A DNA stretch of 6,249 nucleotides from Allocoprobacillus merdigallinarum (GTDB taxonomy: Bacteria; Bacillota_I; Bacilli_A; Erysipelotrichales; Coprobacillaceae), in the NCBI GenBank assembly GCA_019117525.1, contig DWZO01000028.1:1-6249 (forward strand), in the 5' to 3' direction. Under the pieces are notes generated by a model that saw only the letters and a program-made list of their open reading frames with translations, ran no database searches and was not told where the DNA came from. Each line of letters begins with the position of its first letter. Position 1 is the stretch's first letter. Shown piece after piece: positions 1-5,130 of this stretch. The position numbers were made by a program, and so were the translations under genes.

Positions 1-10
1 CATAAATACG

Positions 11-64
11 ACCTCACCGAACAAAAAAGAAAGACATATAAGGAAAATAGTACAAATTTATCAA
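11..64 (-). promoter_or_regulatory. Possible promoter and RBS of a leftward gene starting at the window edge
   Basis: Read leftward, TTGATA (64-59) and TATATG (40-35) are separated by 18 bases and resemble -35 and -10 boxes. A GGTGAGGT stretch (18-11) follows, and seven bases later an ATG occupies positions 3-1. Together they could be the promoter, ribosome binding site and first codon of a gene lying outside the window. The -10 match is only four of six, and no coding sequence can be read, so this is a weak inference. Confidence 0.25.
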
Positions 65-78
65 TTTGCATAAAAAAT

Positions 79-117
79 AAAAAGAAGTGGTAGATTTAAT
101 AAAAAATTCTACCACTT
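79..117 (-). terminator. Rho-independent terminator of the toxin-antitoxin operon
   Basis: A perfect 10-bp stem (85-94 paired with 108-117, arm AAGTGGTAGA on the plus strand) encloses a 13-base AT-rich loop. On the minus strand it is followed by an interrupted U-tract, C-TTTTT-A-TTTTTT (84 down to 72). It lies about 60 bases past the toxin stop codon, as expected for the end of that leftward transcript. On the plus strand only TTT follows the stem, so it should work much less well for rightward transcription. Confidence 0.75.
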
Positions 118-131
118 TGTCAACAGCCTGA

Positions 132-160
132 AATCAGCTTTATATCATATAAAGCTGATT
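132..160. repeat. Perfect inverted repeat (13-bp stem, 3-base loop) behind the toxin gene
   Basis: Positions 132-144 (AATCAGCTTTATA) and 148-160 are exact reverse complements around the loop TCA. The hairpin starts 15 bases beyond the toxin stop codon on the minus strand. No U-tract follows it in either direction, so it is not a standard terminator by itself. In the toxin mRNA it would sit between the stop codon and the terminator at 79-117, where it could block 3' exonucleases. It could also be part of a dispersed repeat. Its role is unknown. Confidence 0.7.
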
Positions 161-175
161 GAGAGGATATATGAA

Positions 176-493
176 CTATTTTATAGCATTATTCATATTT
201 GTCTTATTGTATAAGATTCTATATATAGATACAACCTTCGTTTTTTTATCTACACCATAAAATACAATATAATTCCCTACTATAAAATATCTATATTGTT
301 TCTTGAGTGGTTTTATAAAATCGTAATATTGATAAATTTCTGGATTTGTTTTTAATAGTTCTATTTTCTTTTGTACTTCATTGACTAATTTATGAGCTGC
401 AGGTTTATTATCAAGTTTTAATGTGATATATTTTACAATATCATTCAAATCGTCTTTAAATAATTGTAAATATTCTATTTTGTATTCATTCAT
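176..493 (-). CDS. ParE/RelE-superfamily type II toxin
   Basis: This 105-residue protein has the length and pattern of the ParE/RelE toxin superfamily. An N-terminal helical hairpin (about residues 8-48, with LFKDDLNDIVKYI and VNEVQKKIELLK) is followed by a beta-sheet core. The core shows the family's typical run of Arg68 in YRYF, then YIVFY (75-79), a Val-Asp turn, and VVSIYRILY (87-95) with Arg92. Family members act either as ribosome-dependent mRNA nucleases (RelE) or as DNA gyrase inhibitors (ParE); the sequence does not decide between them, though the YIVFY...YRILY pattern looks more ParE-like. The start codon shares one base with the antitoxin stop (TAATG), and no good ribosome binding site precedes it, so translation is probably coupled to the antitoxin. 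The gene looks intact. The pairing with a Phd/YefM antitoxin supports the call strongly. Confidence 0.88.
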   Translation of the reverse strand: MNEYKIEYLQLFKDDLNDIVKYITLKLDNKPAAHKLVNEVQKKIELLKTNPEIYQYYDFIKPLKKQYRYFIVGNYIVFYGVDKKTKVVSIYRILYNKTNMNNAIK

Positions 494-768
494 TAAAGAC
501 TATCAATGAATTCATGCAAGTTATTAAATACTTCTTCATGGCTTAATCGTTTAGTATTTAATTCAGCATAAATTTCCGCTTCTTTCATTTTTAAATATAT
601 TTCATTGTTTTCAATCATTTCTTGATAAGCCTCCATACTCATGAGAACCATGTCTCCATATCCATTCTTTGTTAGATAAATAGGCTGGTTGCTTTCATGT
701 ATCTCTTTTGATATTTCAGTTAATTTCGTTCTCAAATCAGATATTGGTCTAATTGTAATATGTTCCAT
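493..768 (-). CDS. Phd/YefM-family antitoxin
   Basis: This 91-residue protein matches the Phd/YefM antitoxin family in length and layout. The N-terminal DNA-binding half contains IRPISDLRTKL (6-16), then the family hallmark strand-and-turn PIYLTKNGYGDMVLMS (29-44) and the MEAYQEMIE helix (45-53). The charged, helical C-terminal half (about 55-91) would be the disordered arm that wraps and neutralises the toxin. Antitoxins of this family also repress their own operon, more strongly when bound to toxin. The start is supported by GAGGTGA (781-775 on the minus strand) six bases before the ATG. Antitoxin-first order with a one-base overlap into the toxin is the usual type II arrangement. The operator is probably the palindrome at 796-837. 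Confidence 0.9.
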   Translation of the reverse strand: MEHITIRPISDLRTKLTEISKEIHESNQPIYLTKNGYGDMVLMSMEAYQEMIENNEIYLKMKEAEIYAELNTKRLSHEEVFNNLHEFIDSL

Positions 769-772
769 AATG

Positions 773-796
773 AATCACCTCATTTATAGTATATCA
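773..796 (-). promoter_or_regulatory. Extended -10 promoter and RBS of the toxin-antitoxin operon
   Basis: On the minus strand TGATATACT (796-788) is an extended -10 element (TG, one base, then TATACT). The -35 position falls in pure A/T sequence (about 816-811, TATAAA) with no consensus match, as is common for extended -10 promoters. Transcription would begin near 781-782. The ribosome binding site GAGGTGATT (781-773) would then be at the very 5' end of an mRNA with a leader of only about 13-15 bases. This is inferred from motif matches only. Confidence 0.5.
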
Positions 797-837
797 TATT
801 TCTATATATATTTATATATAAATATATATAGAAATAT
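796..837. promoter_or_regulatory. Perfect 42-bp AT-only palindrome, candidate toxin-antitoxin operator
   Basis: Every base from 796 to 837 pairs with its mirror partner about the centre between 816 and 817. Each half reads ATATTTCTATATATATTTATA with at most one C, so the palindrome is nearly all A and T. It covers the -35 region and touches the TG of the extended -10 element of the antitoxin promoter. Type II antitoxins of the YefM/Phd family repress from palindromes placed like this, so an autoregulatory operator is the simplest explanation. The symmetry is seen directly; the function is inferred. Confidence 0.55.
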
Positions 838-1055
838 AAAATGATAGAGAAAATAGTGTTGTTTATCATGGTTATGATTTATTGATGTGATTGTTTCATT
901 GATTTGGATAGATCGTGAGAAGAAAAGATTTAATATTTACAAATAACAACTTCATAGATGATTAATTATCTAAATATGTAAACTTTTCTTCTATTTTGAC
1001 TTATAAACAATTATAATAAAAGTATAGAAATCTAAAGGGGAAAGGGGAAATCATT
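838..1055. other. Intergenic region between the divergent antitoxin and zinc-ribbon genes
   Basis: I find no convincing gene here; stop codons occur in all frames and no start has a good ribosome binding site. Positions 956-971 form a 16-base near-palindrome with one non-complementary pair (G960 with T967), about 40 bases upstream of the possible -10 box of the zinc-ribbon gene. The rest is AT-rich sequence without recognisable structure. Confidence 0.5.
996..1047 (+). promoter_or_regulatory. Possible promoter and duplicated RBS of the zinc-ribbon gene
   Basis: A consensus TATAAT lies at 1012-1017, but the only good -35-like hexamer, TTGACT (996-1001), is just 10 bases upstream, too close to pair with it. 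The promoter assignment is therefore weak. The ribosome binding region is clearer and odd: AAAGGGG occurs twice in tandem (1034-1040 and 1041-1047). The second copy ends eight bases before the ATG. Confidence 0.35.
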
Positions 1056-1913
1056 ATGCGTTGTGATGTATGTGATACAAAAATACCACCGGGAGCAGAT
1101 AGGTGTCCAAATTGTGGCTATCGTGTTAGACACAGTTCAACAGCGACTCATACGCAGGCAACATCTGCAAATTATCCAGAGCCAGAAGTTTTTAAACCAA
1201 AACGTAATAAAAAAATTTATATACCACGTAGAGAAAAAACACGTAATCGTTCTCAACGAACAAAAGCATCTACTTTTAGAAAATACATTATTTTTATAGT
1301 GGCATTGATTGCTGTTGTTCAGATGGCATCTGTTTTTATTGGAAATATTGTAAGTAATTATAATAGCCATAACTATACAGAAATTGAAGGAGAATCATTT
1401 CAGGAAGGTATTGATAATGGGGATGATGATGGAACAATGCAGATTGCATTGGATTATGAAAATGATTTGAAAACTTTCTTTAGTGATGAGTTGTTATTGC
1501 AAGATGTAGAGGCGGATGAAAATTATTATATTTATGGAGATAATTTAAGTGCTTCTACTAATGTATATGGATCTGATGATGTCATAAATTTAACAGCTTC
1601 TATTAGTTTTCAAAATCAGGAACCTTATCATCAATCTATAACATTATCATGGAATAATCAAGGAACGATTAGAGAAAATGACCTCAATTTAGATCAAGCA
1701 CAGATAGAAAAGATTAATGAAAAGTTTAATATTGATATTTTTGGAGCTATTGAGGAATATAAATCAAAATTAAAAGTTGATGAAGATGATAATACACGTT
1801 TTGTTGTGAGTGATTATAAGGATGATGAAAGCATTTATTTGAGTGAATCTTATGGAATTGATGATGAATATTTCATTTATTTATCTTTAGGACAGGACAT
1901 TGGTGATAACTAA
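1056..1913 (+). CDS. Zinc-ribbon single-pass membrane protein of unknown function
   Basis: I do not recognise a specific family for this 285-residue protein, but its architecture is clear. Residues 3-20 form a zinc ribbon: Cys3-x2-Cys6, ten residues, then Cys17-x2-Cys20 (RCDVC and RCPNCGY). A polar linker follows, then a strongly basic stretch (48-76, rich in Lys and Arg). One hydrophobic helix spans about 77-99 (YIIFIVALIAVVQMASVFIG). The positive-inside rule puts the zinc ribbon in the cytoplasm and the C-terminal 185 residues outside. The outer part starts with a very acidic Gly-Asp-rich segment (about 111-127) and continues as a probably beta-rich, Asp/Glu-rich domain. Zinc-ribbon plus one-helix proteins are common in low-GC Firmicutes and mostly uncharacterised. 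The gene has its own terminator, so it is not part of the operon that follows. The ATG at 1056 is supported by the tandem AAAGGGG. Confidence 0.8.
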   Translation: MRCDVCDTKIPPGADRCPNCGYRVRHSSTATHTQATSANYPEPEVFKPKRNKKIYIPRREKTRNRSQRTKASTFRKYIIFIVALIAVVQMASVFIGNIVSNYNSHNYTEIEGESFQEGIDNGDDDGTMQIALDYENDLKTFFSDELLLQDVEADENYYIYGDNLSASTNVYGSDDVINLTASISFQNQEPYHQSITLSWNNQGTIRENDLNLDQAQIEKINEKFNIDIFGAIEEYKSKLKVDEDDNTRFVVSDYKDDESIYLSESYGIDDEYFIYLSLGQDIGDN

Positions 1914-1928
1914 TGTCTTTTTTATTTT
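1894..1928 (+). terminator. Rho-independent terminator overlapping the zinc-ribbon stop codon
   Basis: Positions 1896-1904 (GACATTGGT) pair with 1909-1917 (ACTAATGTC) around the loop GATA, with one G-T wobble. The stem is followed by TTTTTT-A-TTTT (1918-1928). The left arm is coding sequence, and the stop TAA (1911-1913) lies within the right arm. It separates this gene from the DeoR operon, whose promoter starts 18 bases later. Confidence 0.85.
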
Positions 1929-1945
1929 CACAATGAGAAAATGTA

Positions 1946-1973
1946 TTGAAAACAATAAAAAATAATATATAAT
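1946..1973 (+). promoter_or_regulatory. Sigma-A-type promoter of the DeoR / glycyl radical enzyme operon
   Basis: TTGAAA (1946-1951) and a perfect TATAAT (1968-1973) are 16 bases apart. Transcription should start near 1980, about 30 bases before the regulator's ATG. The promoter lies directly after a terminator and before the first of four closely packed rightward genes, so it probably drives all of them. Confidence 0.75.
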
Positions 1974-1989
1974 AAGATTAAACAATAAA
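1950..1989 (+). promoter_or_regulatory. Direct repeats flanking the -10 box, candidate DeoR operator
   Basis: AAACAATAAA occurs at 1950-1959 and again at 1980-1989. The copies are exactly 30 bases apart, close to three helical turns, with the -10 box between them. DeoR-family repressors often bind repeated sites around their own promoters, so these could be operator half-sites. Chance is a real alternative in such A-rich DNA. Confidence 0.3.
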
Positions 1990-1996
1990 TACTAAT

Positions 1997-2004
1997 AAAG
2001 GAGG
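1997..2004 (+). promoter_or_regulatory. RBS that decides the DeoR start
   Basis: AAAGGAGG ends at 2004. The in-frame ATG at 2005 would touch it with no spacer, whereas the ATG at 2011 has the ideal six-base spacing. The protein therefore most likely begins MFAKERQ, which also resembles the usual start of DeoR-family proteins. Confidence 0.85.
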
Positions 2005-2010
2005 ATGAGA

Positions 2011-2772
2011 ATGTTTGCAAAGGAAAGACAGGATGATATTGTTGAACAGGTGAATCAATCAGGCAGTGTTAAAGTCAAAGATTTAAGTTTGAAATATCAG
2101 GTTACAGAAGATTGTATACGTAAAGATTTGGCTGTCTTAGAGAAAAAAGGATTATTAAAAAAGACATATGGTGGAGCCATGAGTATTCGTACGAATCCTC
2201 ATTTGTATAGCAGTTTACAACGTAAAGATATGAATAATGAAGAACGTATAGTCATTGCTGATAAAGTCATTTCATTATTAAAAAATCAGGATACTATTTT
2301 TTTGGATATCTCAAGAACGCATGTAGAGGTCGCTAAACTGTTAAATCAGTCGACATTAACGCTTAATGTCATCACCAATATGATAGAGATTTTAGATATT
2401 TTAAGACATAATAAAAACATATCTGTTATTTTTATTGGCGGTGAACTGAATAAGGAAAGAGATGGTTTCTGGGGAGGATTATCTGTGCAGATGATTCAAA
2501 ATTTTAAGATTGATAAGGCGTTTCTAGGTGTTGTAGGTGTTGATATGAATCATGGAAAGATTTCTACTTATTATGTGGAAGATGGTTTGATGAAACAGGC
2601 TGTTATGAAACAAAGTCAAATGAATTATATTGTATGTGAAGAAAGAAAACGAAGAGAAGATGGTCAATTTATCTATGGAAACTTAGAAGATTTAGATGGC
2701 ATGATTGTAGCGGGTTCTTTAAATAAAGATGATCAAAAATATATCAAAGAGTATGACATAGATATCATATAG
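2011..2772 (+). CDS. DeoR-family transcriptional regulator
   Basis: This 253-residue protein has the two-part DeoR-family layout. Residues 1-57 form the N-terminal winged helix-turn-helix: FAKERQDDIVEQV, the VKVKDLSLKYQVTEDCIRKD helix-turn-helix (about 20-39) and the wing KGLLKKTYGGA. Residues about 75-240 form the DeoRC effector domain, an isomerase-like fold that senses phosphorylated sugars, with IFLDISRTH (96-104), VITNM (120-124), IGGELN (142-147), FLGVVGVD (171-178) and MKQAVMKQS (194-202). The usual Asp-x-Gly-Ser/Thr-Thr phosphate loop reads Asp-Ile-Ser-Arg-Thr here, so effector binding may differ from the norm. As first gene of the operon it probably represses the glycyl radical enzyme genes until a sugar phosphate, perhaps the pathway substrate, appears. 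The start at 2011 rather than 2005 follows from RBS spacing. Family and domain calls are firm; the effector is inferred. Confidence 0.9.
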   Translation: MFAKERQDDIVEQVNQSGSVKVKDLSLKYQVTEDCIRKDLAVLEKKGLLKKTYGGAMSIRTNPHLYSSLQRKDMNNEERIVIADKVISLLKNQDTIFLDISRTHVEVAKLLNQSTLTLNVITNMIEILDILRHNKNISVIFIGGELNKERDGFWGGLSVQMIQNFKIDKAFLGVVGVDMNHGKISTYYVEDGLMKQAVMKQSQMNYIVCEERKRREDGQFIYGNLEDLDGMIVAGSLNKDDQKYIKEYDIDII

Positions 2773-2781
2773 GAGGAAGCT

Positions 2782-5130
2782 ATGGAAAAATTAATGAGTC
2801 AAAGAATTCAAATCTTAAAAGATAAAATGTTGTCAGCACCACGTTATGCATCTATTGAACAGGCACGTATTATTACACGTGTTTATCAGGAAAATGAACA
2901 TTTATCTATTCCTAAAAAAAGAGCCTTATCTTTAAAAGCAGCTATGGAAGAATTGGAAATAGGCTTTGAAAAAGAAGAGTTAATTGTTGGTAATCGTACA
3001 AAGGGTGTAAGATATGGTGTTGTTTTTCCAGAAAGTGGATGTTCATGGGTCAACAACGAATTTGAAACATTACCAACTCGACCACAAGATCAGTTTCATG
3101 TAAAAGAAGAAGATATTCAAGAATTTAGGGAAAAGATTTATCCTTATTGGAAAGGAAAATCAATGGAAGATGTCATTAAACATCATGGCGGTCAGGAAAT
3201 TCAAAGTATTGCTAAGGTTGTAAAAATCAATCAAAAAGATCATGCTCAAGGTCATATTTGTCCTGACAGCGCATTATGGTTAAAGATGGGACCATTAGGA
3301 ATCATGAATCAGGCTCAAGAAAAATTAAAGACATGTGAGGAATCACAAAAAGAGTTTTATGAATGTGTTGTTCTGGTTATGCAGGGTGCCTGTACATTTA
3401 TGAAAAGATATCATGATATGATTATGGAAAATATTGATGAAGTGGAAGAACCTTATCAACAATCTTTAAGAACAGTCGCAAACAATTGTTTAAATCTCAT
3501 AAAACGTCCACCTGAAACATTCCATGAAGCTGTGCAATCCTTATGGTTTTTATTCGTCCTATTGCATATGGAATCTAATGCGTCTTCTTTTTCTCCAGGA
3601 AGAATGGATCAATACTTATATCCTTATTATCAAAAAGATATAGAATCAGGAAAGATATCTATGGAAGATGCTTTAGACATCTTAGAATGTTTATGGTTAA
3701 AATTTAATCAGATCGTTTATTTACGTAATCAAAATAGTGCCAAATATTTTGCAGGATTCCCCATTGGATTTAATATTGCGATTGGGGGCGAGGATGAAAA
3801 TGGTAATGACACCTATAATGAGCTTTCTTTACTTTGTTTACAGTGCCAATATGATTTAGGACTACCACAACCGAATTTATCAGTACGTTTAAATCGCAAT
3901 AGTTCTCATGAGTTAATGCAAAAAGCCATTGAGGTTGTATCCAAAGGAAGTGGTATGCCACAATTCTTTAATGATGAAGCCATTGTTCATGCGTTAATGG
4001 AACTAGGTATTGAAAAGAAAGATGCTTTAAATTATGCAATTGTAGGTTGTGTAGAATTAACAACACATGGTAACAATTTAGGTTGGTCTGATGCAGCTAT
4101 GTTTAATTTGAATAAAGCTTTGGAATTGACATTGAATCATGGCAAGTGTTTATTGACAGATGAACAGATTGGATTGGATCTAGGAGGATTGGATACTTAT
4201 CAGACATTTGAAGATTTAGAAAAAGCCTTTCAACAACAAATTGATTACTTTATAGACAAGATGATGCAATGTGAAGTCATCGTTGAAAAAGCTCATCAAG
4301 ATTGTTTACCAACAGCTTTCTTATCATCAGTTATTGACGATTGTCTAGAAAATGGTTTAGATGTCACAAAAGGTGGAGCTAAATATAATCTATCTGGTAT
4401 TCAAATGATTCAAATCGCAAACTTGGCAGATTCTTTGGCTGCCATGAAACAATTGGTTTATGATGATCAGGTTATTGATGCTAAGGAATTACTAGCAGCC
4501 TTACAATCAGATTTTAAAGGATATGAAATCATTCAGACAATGTTGTTAAATAAAGTGCCTAAATATGGAAATGATGTAGAATGGGTTGATCGTTTAGGAG
4601 CTAAATGGGCTGAGTATTTTAGATCAAGAATGAAAGATTATACGAATTATCGTGGTGGCCCATATCATACAGGTATGTATACAGTTTCAGCTCATGTTCC
4701 AATGGGAGAAAATGTTGGCGCTTCTCCTGATGGAAGAAATGCTTTAACGCCATTAGCTGATGGAGGTATGTCACCTGTTTATGGACGTGATTTGAAAGGG
4801 CCAACAGCAGTTTTAAAATCAGTATCACGTTTAAACAATAGTTTGACAACGAATGGTGGCTTATTGAATATGAAGTTTTTACCAGAGTTTTTTGAAACAA
4901 AAAATGGAATGAACAAGTTTGAAAACTTTTTAAGAGCTTTTGTTGATTTAAAAGTTCCACATATTCAGTTCAATGTTGTCAGACGTGAAGATCTCGAAGA
5001 TGCCCAGATTCGTCCTCAACTTCATAAATCATTAACAATACGCGTGGCAGGATATACAGCTTATTTTGTAGAGTTAGCGCATAAATTACAGGATGAAATC
5101 ATTGAAAGGACAACATATGACAACATCTAA
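2782..5130 (+). CDS. Glycyl radical enzyme, dehydratase/lyase class (YbiW/PflD-like; probable anhydrohexitol-6-phosphate lyase)
   Basis: This 782-residue protein has the normal full length for the dehydratase/lyase branch of glycyl radical enzymes. The barrel (PFL) domain covers most of the chain. The Cys loop carries VGCVELTTHG with thiyl-radical Cys423 and Glu425, and Asp437 follows in GWSDAAM. The C-terminal glycyl radical loop reads IRVAGYTAYF with Gly757. Asn150 and His158 (in HAQGH) keep the spacing of Asn156 and His164 of glycerol dehydratase. The Gly-Cys-Val-Glu loop lacks the Cys-Cys pair of pyruvate formate-lyase, so despite common annotation this is not a formate acetyltransferase. 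Its activase overlaps it and an FSA-type aldolase follows, as in E. coli ybiW-ybiY-fsaA. That makes ring-opening C-O cleavage of a 1,5-anhydrohexitol-6-phosphate to 1-deoxyfructose-6-phosphate the best hypothesis. Other dehydratases (glycerol, propanediol, hydroxyproline) usually have different neighbours. The start is supported by AGGAGG (2771-2776), which overlaps the DeoR stop. Class is sure; substrate is inferred. Confidence 0.92.
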   Translation: MEKLMSQRIQILKDKMLSAPRYASIEQARIITRVYQENEHLSIPKKRALSLKAAMEELEIGFEKEELIVGNRTKGVRYGVVFPESGCSWVNNEFETLPTRPQDQFHVKEEDIQEFREKIYPYWKGKSMEDVIKHHGGQEIQSIAKVVKINQKDHAQGHICPDSALWLKMGPLGIMNQAQEKLKTCEESQKEFYECVVLVMQGACTFMKRYHDMIMENIDEVEEPYQQSLRTVANNCLNLIKRPPETFHEAVQSLWFLFVLLHMESNASSFSPGRMDQYLYPYYQKDIESGKISMEDALDILECLWLKFNQIVYLRNQNSAKYFAGFPIGFNIAIGGEDENGNDTYNELSLLCLQCQYDLGLPQPNLSVRLNRNSSHELMQKAIEVVSKGSGMPQFFNDEAIVHALMELGIEKKDALNYAIVGCVELTTHGNNLGWSDAAMFNLNKALELTLNHGKCLLTDEQIGLDLGGLDTYQTFEDLEKAFQQQIDYFIDKMMQCEVIVEKAHQDCLPTAFLSSVIDDCLENGLDVTKGGAKYNLSGIQMIQIANLADSLAAMKQLVYDDQVIDAKELLAALQSDFKGYEIIQTMLLNKVPKYGNDVEWVDRLGAKWAEYFRSRMKDYTNYRGGPYHTGMYTVSAHVPMGENVGASPDGRNALTPLADGGMSPVYGRDLKGPTAVLKSVSRLNNSLTTNGGLLNMKFLPEFFETKNGMNKFENFLRAFVDLKVPHIQFNVVRREDLEDAQIRPQLHKSLTIRVAGYTAYFVELAHKLQDEIIERTTYDNI

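Noticed and set aside
1..93. Open plus-strand frame running in from the left edge to TAG at 91-93
   Set aside because: Thirty Lys/Asn-rich codons in AT-rich DNA are not evidence of coding, and the hairpin it runs into is a terminator for the other strand.
841..885. Fourteen-codon hydrophobic frame starting at 841
   Set aside because: It has no ribosome binding site or promoter and is too short to support without further evidence.
996..1017. TTGACT and TATAAT as a standard promoter pair
   Set aside because: The spacer is only 10 bases, which is far too short for sigma-A recognition. Only the TATAAT was kept, as a weak candidate.
2005..2010. Start codon ATG at 2005 for the DeoR regulator
   Set aside because: It directly abuts the AAAGGAGG ribosome binding site. 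The ATG at 2011 has the normal six-base spacing and gives the typical family N-terminus.
4619..4960. Long minus-strand frame inside the glycyl radical enzyme gene
   Set aside because: It is antisense to the strongly conserved enzyme, has no family-like features, and is best seen as a shadow frame.
5093..5116. Start codon ATG at 5093 for the activase
   Set aside because: It has no ribosome binding site and would add eight residues not typical of the family. The ATG at 5117 has AAGGA six bases upstream.
2782..5130. Pyruvate formate-lyase (formate acetyltransferase) identity
   Set aside because: The active-site loop has Gly-Cys423-Val-Glu425 rather than the adjacent Cys-Cys pair of pyruvate formate-lyase, and the aldolase neighbour fits another pathway.
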